NCBI GenBank assembly: GCA_036397455.1
Contig: DASWIX010000078.1
Coordinates: forward strand, 66,771 to 130,770
Source: JADFNB01 sp036397455
GTDB lineage: Bacteria; Gemmatimonadota; Gemmatimonadetes; Gemmatimonadales; GWC2-71-9
Direction: 5' to 3'
Length of the DNA: 64,000 nucleotides
The position numbers and the translations under genes were made by a program. This document shows, piece after piece, positions 33,865 to 41,990 of the stretch; the first letter of the stretch is position 1, and every line of letters begins with the position of its first letter. A model generated the notes under the pieces. That model worked only from the letters and a program-made list of their open reading frames with translations. It was not told the origin of the DNA and ran no database searches.

Positions 33865-33969
33865 GTCGAGTCCCGTGGGTGGCGTGGATCCCTACGACGG
33901 CACGGCCGTGGGGTTTCGCCGCGTCGCGTTCCCATTGCCCCCACCATCACCAACGGTATCTTCCGCCCT

Positions 33970-36726
33970 ATGAAACGCCGACCCATCCTCGTCCTCCTCG
34001 GGCTCGCCACGCTCCTCGTGGCGCTGATCGCCGCCCCTGCCATCGCCCGCATTGCCGCAGACTGGTTCTGGTTTGATGCGCTGGGGTTCGAGGTGGTGTT
34101 CCTGAAGACGTTAGGTACCAAGCTGGCGATCGGGATCGGGGTGGGCCTGGCCGCGCTGGCCTTCTTCTACGTCAACCTGCGGATCGCGCAACGCGGTGCC
34201 GTGCCGGACCCGGTCGTCGTGGCGATGCATGCGCGCGGGCCGAAGATCGAGCTGACGCGCGCGCTGCAACGGCTGGCGTTGCCGGTGGCCGCGATCGTCG
34301 CCCTCCCGGTTGGGGTGTCCGCGATCGCCGATTGGCAGATCCTGTTGCTGTATCTCCACCGCACCCCGTTCGGCGAGGTCGACCCCGTCTTCGGCAGGGA
34401 CATCGCGTACTACCTGTTCACCCTCCCGGTCATATCGGAGGCGCTCCGCCTGGTCATCGCGTTCACCATGCTGGCGTTGTTCATGGTGGTGCCGCTGTAC
34501 GTGTTGCGCCGTGACGTGGTCGTGGTGCGCCGGCGCGTGACCGTCGAACCGTCCGCGGAAACCCACCTTGCCGTCCTCATCGGCCTGCTGTTCGCCGCGG
34601 CGGCGGCACGGATGTTCTTCGTTCGCATTCCGTCCCTCGTGTATTCCACGGCGGGTCCGCTGTTCGGGGCGAGCTATACCGACCTCGTGTTGCGCGCGCC
34701 GCTGTTTCGCGTGCTGGGCGTCGTGGCGCTGGTCGCGGTGGCCCTGATCATCACCGGAGCCCGTTCCGGCCGCCTGGTACGCCATGCGACCATGGCGGTG
34801 GCGCTGTATTTCGGGCTGGCGGTTACCGGGGGGATCGCGGCCGCACTGCTGCAGAAATTCGCCGTGACACCCAATGAACTGGTCAAGGAAACGCCCCAGA
34901 TCGAATCGCACATCGCGGCCACGCGCCGCGCGTGGGGGTTGGACGCCGTCACGACGCACGACCTGAGCGGCGAGGCCACGCTGTCCCTGGCCGACATTCA
35001 GGCCAACGCGGGGACGATCCGGAACGTGCGCCTGTGGGATCGCGATCCGCTGCTCCAGACCTTCCGGCAGATCCAGGAGATTCGGACCTACTACGATTTC
35101 CGTTCGGTGGACGATGACCGCTATTGGATCGACGGCGAGTACCGCCAGGTGCTGTTATCGCCGCGTGAATTGAGTACCACCTCCCTGCCGACTCGCAACT
35201 TCATCAATGAACGGCTGACCTACACCCACGGCATGGGCCTGACCCTCAGCCCCGTCAATCAGGTATCACGCGAAGGCCTGCCGGTGCTGTTCGTCAAAGA
35301 CCTGCCGCCGGCCTCGACGGTGTCGATCGAGGTCACGCGGCCGGAAGTGTATTTCGGCGAGATGTCGAGCGAGTATGTGTTCGTCAACACCGCCCAACGG
35401 GAATTCGACTACCCGCTGGGGGATTCGAGTGCGTTCACCGTCTACGAGGGAACCGGCGGCGTGCGCGTCGGCTCGATTCTGCGGAAACTGTTGTTGAGTC
35501 TGCGGTTCGGATCGATGGACGTCTTGCTCACGGATCTCATCACCCCCGACAGTCGTGTCCTGTATCACCGCAACATCGTCGAGCGTGCCGGCAAGGCGCT
35601 ACCGTTCCTGCGCTGGGACAACGACCCGTACCTCGTGGTCACGGACGATGGGCGGATGAAGTGGATCCTGGACGCGTTCACCGCCAGCCGCCGGTATCCC
35701 TACTCGCTCCCGGCCGCCAACGGAACGAACTACCTGCGCAATGCCGTGAAAGTCGTGATCGACGCGTACGACGGTGACGTGGTCGCGTACCTTGCCGATC
35801 CCGCCGAGCCGATCATCCAGACGTACGCCAAGATCTACCCGGACATCTTCGAGCCGCTGGAGAACATGCCGCCCGACCTCCGCGCGCACATCCGGTACGC
35901 GGCCGACCTGTTCCGCATTCAGACGGAGCTCTACACCATCTATCATATGGATCAAGCGGACATCTTTTACGCCCGCGAAGATCAGTGGCAGATCCCCAAC
36001 CTGTCGGCGAGCCAGACCAGGAGCGACCCCTTCCTGCGGCACATCGTGATGCGGCTGCCCGGCGAGCCGCAGGAGGAGTACATCACCATGACGCCGTTCA
36101 CGCCGCGTGGAAAAGACAACCTCGCGGCATGGATGGTGGCGCGCAGCGACGGCGAGCATTACGGGCAACTTGTGGCGTACAAGTTCCCTCGGCAGAGTTT
36201 GCTCTTCGGCCCAAGCCAGATCGTGAATCGGATCAACCAGGATACGGAGATATCCCGCCAGGTCTCGTTGTGGGATCAGCGGGGTTCCGAAGTCATCCGC
36301 GGCAATCTCCTCGTCATCCCGATCGAGGAGTCGCTGATCTTCGTGCAGGCGCTCTACCTCCGCGCCCAAGGCGGACAGATCCCCGAGTTGAAACGGGTCA
36401 TCGTCGCCTACCAGAACCAGGTGGTCATGGAAGAGACGCTTGGCGCCGGCATGGCCCGCTTGTTCGGTGGATTGGTCAATACTGACGAGCGGCGTTCGTT
36501 TGACGCCGCCCCCGCCCCCGCCCCCGCCGCGGCCGCCGGCCCCGCTGCGCTGGGCGCCACCACCGACACGCGGCTCGCGGACCTGGTGACCCGGGCGTCC
36601 GATCATTACGACCGCGCCCTTGCCGCCCAGCGGGCGGGGGATTGGGCGCTCTACGGTGAGGAGATGCGGCAAGTGAGCGTGTTGTTGCAACAACTGCGCG
36701 ACGCGGTACGTACCGAGCGTAACTGA
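33970..36726 (+). CDS. UPF0182-family large membrane protein
   Basis: A 918-aa protein of the UPF0182 (COG1615) family. Seven N-terminal membrane helices span about 7-300, including IAADWFWFDALGFEVVFLKTLGTKL, a family hallmark, and are followed by a large extracytoplasmic region with conserved blocks NVRLWDRDPLLQTFRQIQEIRTYYDF, YTHGMGLTLSPVNQV and MYLRAQGG-like ALYLRAQGGQIPELKRVIV near the end. The C-terminal 100 residues contain an Ala-Pro linker and a helical segment. Biochemical role is unknown for the family. ATG at 33970 has no strong SD. Confidence 0.92.
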   Translation: MKRRPILVLLGLATLLVALIAAPAIARIAADWFWFDALGFEVVFLKTLGTKLAIGIGVGLAALAFFYVNLRIAQRGAVPDPVVVAMHARGPKIELTRALQRLALPVAAIVALPVGVSAIADWQILLLYLHRTPFGEVDPVFGRDIAYYLFTLPVISEALRLVIAFTMLALFMVVPLYVLRRDVVVVRRRVTVEPSAETHLAVLIGLLFAAAAARMFFVRIPSLVYSTAGPLFGASYTDLVLRAPLFRVLGVVALVAVALIITGARSGRLVRHATMAVALYFGLAVTGGIAAALLQKFAVTPNELVKETPQIESHIAATRRAWGLDAVTTHDLSGEATLSLADIQANAGTIRNVRLWDRDPLLQTFRQIQEIRTYYDFRSVDDDRYWIDGEYRQVLLSPRELSTTSLPTRNFINERLTYTHGMGLTLSPVNQVSREGLPVLFVKDLPPASTVSIEVTRPEVYFGEMSSEYVFVNTAQREFDYPLGDSSAFTVYEGTGGVRVGSILRKLLLSLRFGSMDVLLTDLITPDSRVLYHRNIVERAGKALPFLRWDNDPYLVVTDDGRMKWILDAFTASRRYPYSLPAANGTNYLRNAVKVVIDAYDGDVVAYLADPAEPIIQTYAKIYPDIFEPLENMPPDLRAHIRYAADLFRIQTELYTIYHMDQADIFYAREDQWQIPNLSASQTRSDPFLRHIVMRLPGEPQEEYITMTPFTPRGKDNLAAWMVARSDGEHYGQLVAYKFPRQSLLFGPSQIVNRINQDTEISRQVSLWDQRGSEVIRGNLLVIPIEESLIFVQALYLRAQGGQIPELKRVIVAYQNQVVMEETLGAGMARLFGGLVNTDERRSFDAAPAPAPAAAAGPAALGATTDTRLADLVTRASDHYDRALAAQRAGDWALYGEEMRQVSVLLQQLRDAVRTERN

Positions 36727-36749
36727 CCGCCCGAATCCTGAGGACGACG

Positions 36750-37022
36750 ATGGACTTCGACGGCATCGGGACCATGGCCCTCTTCCTGAGTACGGGCGCC
36801 GTGGGCGTGTGTCTGGTGTTCCTCGCGGGCTATCGGATGAAGCTCAAAGCCGATATCGAGCGCGCACGCCTGGGCGGACATTCGGCGGACGACGTCGGCG
36901 AGTTGCGAGCGGAACTCGAGAGCACCCTGGCCCACCAGACCCGGCAGATCGACGAACTGCACGAACGGCTCGACTTCACCGAGCGCCTCCTCACCCGAGG
37001 CCGGACCGACCAGCAACCGTAA
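36750..37022 (+). CDS. small membrane-anchored coiled-coil protein
   Basis: A 90-aa protein with one N-terminal membrane helix (MALFLSTGAVGVCLVFLAGY), a short basic segment and a charged helix with heptad character (ELRAELESTLAHQTRQIDELHERLDFTERLL) that should form a coiled coil. It resembles the small proteins that accompany phage-shock-type envelope proteins, but no family assignment is certain. AGGA lies a few bases before the ATG. It starts 24 bases after the UPF0182 gene and is probably co-transcribed. Confidence 0.65.
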   Translation: MDFDGIGTMALFLSTGAVGVCLVFLAGYRMKLKADIERARLGGHSADDVGELRAELESTLAHQTRQIDELHERLDFTERLLTRGRTDQQP

Positions 37023-37101
37023 CTGCCGTCCTCGGGCGCACTGGCTGGTCACCCGGCGGACCGATATGCTTAGGGCCGTCAACCCGGGGATGCGCTCCAC
37101 C

Positions 37102-38871
37102 ATGACACACATCGTAGATCGTCTCAAGACCGCCCTGGCCGACCGGTACGCCATCGAGCGTGAGGCCGGCAGCGGCGGCACGGCGACGGTTTGCCTGGCG
37201 GGGAACCTGAAGCACCGGCGCAAGCCCATCGGGGCTCTCTGCATCGCCCTCGCCATCGCGCTGCCCGATCACACCCTCGCGCCAACACAGCGCGAGGGCC
37301 CCGCCACCGGCACGCACGGGATGGTCAGCACGGCGCATCCGCTGGCCACCGAGGCGGGGCTCCGCATCCTCGAGGCGGGCGGCACCGCGTTCGATGCCGC
37401 CGTCGCGATCGCCGCGGCGCTCAACGTGGTCGAGCCCGCGATGTCCGGGATGGGCGGCTACGGCACGATCCTCACGTTCGACGCGGAGAAGGGCGCGGCG
37501 CGCTTTCTCAATCCCAGCGGGCGTATGCCGGCGAGCCTGAACAGCGACGCGTTTCGCGCGCCAACGCCCGGGTTCATGGAGAATCGTCGCGGGGCCAAGG
37601 CCGTCTCGACCCCGGGGAATGCCAACGCGTGGGAAGCGATGTGGCAGGCGTACGGGCGGATGGCGTGGGCCGAGCTGTTCGCCGACGCGATCCGGCTGGC
37701 GGACGAGGGATTCGCGTTAAGCGCGGCCGATGCATCGACCATTCGATCGGCGTTCGACGATTTCCCCGTCCATGCGAAAGCGTTCTACGGGACCGACGGT
37801 CGCCCGCTGCGTGCAGGCGAGCGGCTCGTGCAGCACGACCTCGCCCGCTCGCTCACGCTGGTCGCCGATGAGGGGGCCCGCGCGATGCACGGCGGGGCGA
37901 TCGGTGCGGCCATCGACGCGGCGATGCGTCGCGCCGACGGCTTCCTGTCGCTGGCCGACCTCGAACACAACCGGGCCGAATGGTGGGATCCGGTCGGTAT
38001 CGATTACCGCGGGGTCCGCATCCTCACCGCGCCGCCGCCGGCCAACTCGTGGCCCGCCTTGGTTCGACTTGGCATGATGAGCCGCTACGATGTTGTTGCA
38101 CTACGACACAACAGCGTTGAGTTCCTGCATCGCTATGCCGAAGTCACCAAACACGCCTTCTGGACGCGGCTGCGCTGGGCTGGAGACCCGGATGTGGCGC
38201 CGCCTCCGCTCGACACCCTGTTGTCCGAAACCTATTGGGACGACCAGGTGGCCCGAATCGACCCCGGTCAGGCGACATCCTTCATGCCACCCGGGGAATT
38301 CAGCGCCGCGCACCACACGACCCACTTCGTCGTGGCGGACCGGTGGGGTAACGTGGTCTCGGCCACCCAGACCCTGGGAAACGCCTTCGGCTCGCGCATC
38401 ATGGCCGAGGGAACCGGAATCTGGCTGAACAATTCCCTCGCCTACTCGACCTTCGAACCGAAGGGCAACCCGATGGACGCCTTTCCGGGCCGTCACAAGC
38501 TGTCCGGCGACGTTCCCCTGTTCGTCATGCGGGAGGGGCGCCCGTGGATCGCGATTGGGACACCCGGCGGGCATACGATCGCCCAAACAATCCCCCAGAT
38601 GGTCATGAACATCGTCGATTTCGGGATGGACGTGCAGGCGGCGATCGCCGCGCCCCGCATCAGCTTCATCGAGCCGGACGTGCTGGCCGTCGAAGAAGGC
38701 ATCCCGGAGGTGGTGCGCACAGCGTTGTCCGCCATGGGCCACTCGGTTCGGACCAGCCGCGGCTTGGGAAACGCCCATGGGCTCGCCATCGAGTACGGGG
38801 ATGGGGCAACGCCGGTGCGTTTCTTCGGTGGGACCGATCCGCGCGGCCAAGGCACCGCCAGGGGCTGGTAG
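37102..38871 (+). CDS. ggt: gamma-glutamyltransferase-like enzyme with truncated kinase N-terminus
   Basis: A 589-aa N-terminal-nucleophile hydrolase of the GGT family: HPLATEAGLRILEAGGTAFDAAVAIAAALNVVEP, GMGGYGTIL, the processing site TTH (Thr406 in AAHHTTHFVVAD) and GTPGGHTIAQTIPQ are intact, so autocleavage into two chains is expected. The first 37 residues are not GGT: DRLKTALADRYAIERE followed by a degraded GSGGTATVCLA loop matches residues 9-44 of the kinase at 41991. The kinase part stops before the catalytic Lys and runs directly into a hydrophobic stretch (IGALCIALAIALPDHTLA) that looks like the original GGT signal peptide. A recombination has apparently given this gene a kinase start site; no closer in-frame ATG/GTG/TTG exists. 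Confidence 0.85.
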   Translation: MTHIVDRLKTALADRYAIEREAGSGGTATVCLAGNLKHRRKPIGALCIALAIALPDHTLAPTQREGPATGTHGMVSTAHPLATEAGLRILEAGGTAFDAAVAIAAALNVVEPAMSGMGGYGTILTFDAEKGAARFLNPSGRMPASLNSDAFRAPTPGFMENRRGAKAVSTPGNANAWEAMWQAYGRMAWAELFADAIRLADEGFALSAADASTIRSAFDDFPVHAKAFYGTDGRPLRAGERLVQHDLARSLTLVADEGARAMHGGAIGAAIDAAMRRADGFLSLADLEHNRAEWWDPVGIDYRGVRILTAPPPANSWPALVRLGMMSRYDVVALRHNSVEFLHRYAEVTKHAFWTRLRWAGDPDVAPPPLDTLLSETYWDDQVARIDPGQATSFMPPGEFSAAHHTTHFVVADRWGNVVSATQTLGNAFGSRIMAEGTGIWLNNSLAYSTFEPKGNPMDAFPGRHKLSGDVPLFVMREGRPWIAIGTPGGHTIAQTIPQMVMNIVDFGMDVQAAIAAPRISFIEPDVLAVEEGIPEVVRTALSAMGHSVRTSRGLGNAHGLAIEYGDGATPVRFFGGTDPRGQGTARGW

Positions 38872-38941
38872 AGCCTTGTAGATTGCGGAACGGCGTGGTG
38901 GCGCGCCGTTTGCACCGAAATTCGAGAGACAGGGAGCCCAG

Positions 38942-39736
38942 ATGCCGGCCAGGATGTCGGAACAACGTGCGGGGGATCGCCGCCACCAGTTTGATCGTCG
39001 ATCACCGCTGCCCCGTCGCACGGGCCTGAACAGGCGGCGGGAGGAACGCCGGTCGCAACGCGTGGACACCACCCGCGATCGACGCCAGGACCGCGATCGG
39101 CGCGGACCCGATCGGCGCGCCGTCGCCGATCGGCGCAACCCGCTGGGCCGCCGCCGCGGACCCCGGCGCCGCGCCACACCCACACCCTACACGGCCGAAG
39201 AACTCGCCGCCGTCCGGACGATCTTCTCCACCCGCGGCGCCGTCGTGCGCTGCCCCTCGTGCGACGGCTCCTATACCCTCGGCAACCCCCGCAAACGGGG
39301 TGACGACGTGTTGCGCCAGGTGCGCTGCTTGAGCTGCGGCCGGAGCGCGGTGGTGACCAATAGCTGGATCGCGCGGGTGCTGGTCATCGAGCGGACGGAC
39401 GTGATCCGTGACACGATGCGGACCATCCTCACCGGGGCCGGGCACGAAGTCATCGACGCGGCGGATGCCGCCGTCGGCCTCGAGGCGTTCCGCGCCCTCC
39501 CGGCCGATGTCGTATTCATCAGTCTCATGTCGTCCGGGCGACTCGACGCGGGGGAATTCATCCGGCAGCTGCGCAAGGAGTTCCCCGACGTCGCGGTCGT
39601 CGCGGTGTCGGGACGCGGCTCGCACGGCGTCGCCAACCCGCTGGCCATGGCAATGCAGCTTGGAGCGGCGCGCACCATCAGATTGCCGTTCACCCGCGAC
39701 GATGTACTCCAGGCGCTGGAGGAGGCCCGCCCGTAG
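38942..39736 (+). CDS. DRR-repeat/zinc-ribbon protein with degenerate receiver domain
   Basis: A 264-aa three-part protein. Residues about 1-75 are Arg/Asp-rich with many DRR units; a helix (YTAEELAAVRTIFSTRG) and a zinc ribbon CPSCDGSYTL...CLSCG follow; the last 120 residues have a response-regulator receiver fold (VLVIERTDVIRDTMRTILTGAGHEVIDAADAAVGLEAF). The receiver lacks key residues: the acidic pair is replaced (IERTD), the phospho-acceptor Asp position reads Ser (DVVFISLMSS) and the Lys before PF is missing (RLPF). It is probably a pseudo-receiver. AGGGAG precedes the ATG. The next gene starts on its stop codon. Confidence 0.8.
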   Translation: MPARMSEQRAGDRRHQFDRRSPLPRRTGLNRRREERRSQRVDTTRDRRQDRDRRGPDRRAVADRRNPLGRRRGPRRRATPTPYTAEELAAVRTIFSTRGAVVRCPSCDGSYTLGNPRKRGDDVLRQVRCLSCGRSAVVTNSWIARVLVIERTDVIRDTMRTILTGAGHEVIDAADAAVGLEAFRALPADVVFISLMSSGRLDAGEFIRQLRKEFPDVAVVAVSGRGSHGVANPLAMAMQLGAARTIRLPFTRDDVLQALEEARP

Positions 39737-40866
39737 TGGGACGCCGGCGCGTGGTCGCTTGGCCCGTCCCGCTCGCGGCGATCGTGTTGTCGCTCGCCTG
39801 CGCGGACACCGCAACGCAGCCGACCACCACGCCCACGTTCGGCGCCGCCGGCGGCCAGGGCTGTCCGAAGCGCCCCACCGTGATCGTCACAGACGAGGCG
39901 GCCCTGCGGCACGCCGCCACCAACGCGGGCGCGGGCGACATCATCGCGCTCGACGGGATGATCGCGGTGGGCGCCGGCAATGTGCGACTCGTCACCGACG
40001 GCGTGACCCTCACCTGCGCCACCGACGGCTCCGGCATCGTATTCCGCAACAACCGCCGCATCGAGGTCTTCGCGAACCATGTGGTCGTCGACCACCTCGT
40101 CGTCGACGGCGGCGGGTCGGCCCTGCCGATCCTCGTCACGGGATCCGACGGACCGGACTGCTGCGTGAACGTCGGCCTCACCGACAACCTCGTGCGGGGT
40201 TTTCAACTGACCGGCGTCTTCGTACTCCGAGCCATCGCCGGGCTCGATATCTCCGGAAACCGTTTCGAGGGGTCCCCCACCGCGCTCGGCGCCATTCACG
40301 TGCAGGGCACCGCGTCCGACGGAACGATCGCGTGGAACAGTGTCGACATGCCGGAGGGCGCGTTCGCGGGGATCAGCGTGCTCGATGCCCGTCGGATGGC
40401 CGTCGAGCACAATCGCGTATTCGGTGCGCCGTTCGCCGGCCTGCGCGTGGGCACGGACGACAGTGAATGGAGATCCAACACCGTTGACGGCGCGACGGGC
40501 TTCGGGGTGCTGTTCGAGTTCCCGCTGCGAACCGGCAACCTGATCCGCAACAATCGCCTCACCAACGCGGGCACCGCCGGCATGTTCGTCCGGAACGCGT
40601 GCGGCAACATCTTCCTCGGCAACAACCTCGGCGGGAATGCCGGCGACGTCGGGGCAATCTTCGACGCCTCGAGCGGGGCCAACCGCCTGGCGGGCAACGG
40701 GGGGCTGGTCTCAGACGGGGGTGCCGCGGACTGCACCGGCGACGGGAAGGCGGATGGCAACGTGATTACCGGTCACGGCCCCGTCGCCGGTGGCCTGCAC
40801 CTTGGCCCGATACGCCATGCCGGTGTCGTGATCACCGTCAACGGTGAGGCCGTCGTCGTCCGGTAG
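39736..40866 (+). CDS. secreted lipoprotein with right-handed beta-helix
   Basis: A 376-aa exported protein with a lipoprotein signal (basic start, then AAIVLSLACAD, lipobox SLAC). The body is a series of short repeating strands with N-rich turns (DISGNRFEG, AVEHNRVFG, EWRSNTVDG, LIRNNRLTN, IFLGNNLGG), typical of parallel beta-helix proteins such as pectate-lyase-like surface proteins. No catalytic motif is obvious. The start is GTG at 39736, sharing one base with the TAG of the preceding gene (TAGTG), so the two are coupled. Confidence 0.75.
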   Translation: MGRRRVVAWPVPLAAIVLSLACADTATQPTTTPTFGAAGGQGCPKRPTVIVTDEAALRHAATNAGAGDIIALDGMIAVGAGNVRLVTDGVTLTCATDGSGIVFRNNRRIEVFANHVVVDHLVVDGGGSALPILVTGSDGPDCCVNVGLTDNLVRGFQLTGVFVLRAIAGLDISGNRFEGSPTALGAIHVQGTASDGTIAWNSVDMPEGAFAGISVLDARRMAVEHNRVFGAPFAGLRVGTDDSEWRSNTVDGATGFGVLFEFPLRTGNLIRNNRLTNAGTAGMFVRNACGNIFLGNNLGGNAGDVGAIFDASSGANRLAGNGGLVSDGGAADCTGDGKADGNVITGHGPVAGGLHLGPIRHAGVVITVNGEAVVVR

Positions 40867-40995
40867 CCTCCCGGACCGGAGTGCGTCACCCCTGGCACGC
40901 GTTTCTACCCCGCCGTAGCTTTGCAACACACCCCTTCACGGCCAGTCGCGCCGGCGGAGGGGAGTCCAACCTGCCGGCGCACTTGCGGAGGAACC

Positions 40996-41883
40996 ATGGG
41001 AGTCCCCGACACTACCCAGGCACTCGGCGCCCCGCGGAAACCGCGCGACGATGAGGTCGATGTCTACGGATTGACCCATACGGGGAAGGTCCGGCAGGTC
41101 AACCAGGATCATTTTCTCATCTGTTCGTTGCGCAAGCAGGTGCAGGTCCATCACACGAGCCTGCAGAACATCGATCAGCTGCCGCTCATGGGCGAACGTC
41201 TGGCGTTTCTCGCCATGGTGGCCGACGGGGTCGGCGGAGGCACGAAGGGTGAGGTGGCGAGCCGGTTGGCGTTGGAGAACGTGACCGGGTACGTCGCGCT
41301 CAGCATGCGGGCGTATCACAATCTCGACGGCAGTGACGACCAGGAATTCCTCGATGCGTTGCAGGAAGCGGCGTGGAAGTGCCACGCCAGTGTCGTGGCC
41401 GAGGCCGAGGCCGACCCGGATCGTCGCGGCATGGCGACGACCCTCACGTTGTGGATGGCGGTGTGGCCGCGCGCCTACCTGTTGCAGGTCGGCGACAGCC
41501 GTTTCTACATCTTCCGCGAAGACAAGCTGACCCGTATTTCGCGCGATCAGACGATGGCGCAGGAATTGGTCGACCAAGGCGTGCTCACCCACTCGACGGC
41601 CTTCAACACGAAATGGGCCAATGTGCTGTCCAGCTCCATCGGCGGCCAGCAGACGGCACCGATCGTGACACGGCTCGATCAGGACTGGAACAACATTGGC
41701 CTCCTGTGCAGCGACGGCCTCACCAAACATGTGACCGACGAACAGATCGCCGAGCGGTTGCGCACCATGACGTCCGCCAAGCAGGCGTGCGAAGCCCTGC
41801 TGCAGGATGCGCTCGACGCCGGCGGCAGCGACAACATCACGGTGCTGGTCGTACAGGATGTGAAAAAGGATCGGGAAGAATAG
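40996..41883 (+). CDS. PP2C-type Ser/Thr protein phosphatase (copy 2)
   Basis: A 295-aa PP2C closely related to the copy at 32802. PRDDEVDVYGLTHTGKVRQVNQDHF, GERLAFLAMVADGVGGG, GMATTLTLWMAVWPRAYLLQVGDSRFYIF and LLCSDGLTKHVTDEQI are near-identical in both. All metal-binding aspartates are kept (NQD, ADG, CSDG, GGSDN). The shared insertion after the first Asp is also present. AGGA precedes ATG at 40996. It lies 107 bases before a Hanks-type kinase, the usual phosphatase-kinase pairing, so it probably dephosphorylates that kinase or its targets. Confidence 0.92.
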   Translation: MGVPDTTQALGAPRKPRDDEVDVYGLTHTGKVRQVNQDHFLICSLRKQVQVHHTSLQNIDQLPLMGERLAFLAMVADGVGGGTKGEVASRLALENVTGYVALSMRAYHNLDGSDDQEFLDALQEAAWKCHASVVAEAEADPDRRGMATTLTLWMAVWPRAYLLQVGDSRFYIFREDKLTRISRDQTMAQELVDQGVLTHSTAFNTKWANVLSSSIGGQQTAPIVTRLDQDWNNIGLLCSDGLTKHVTDEQIAERLRTMTSAKQACEALLQDALDAGGSDNITVLVVQDVKKDREE

Positions 41884-41990
41884 GGGGGCGCGGGCACGCG
41901 CCATCTTCGGGCGTCGGGGTCCGCGCGTCGGCGGGCCCGAATGTTATTCAAACCCATGGGCAGAACCACGGAGGATCCGACCGGTGATCC

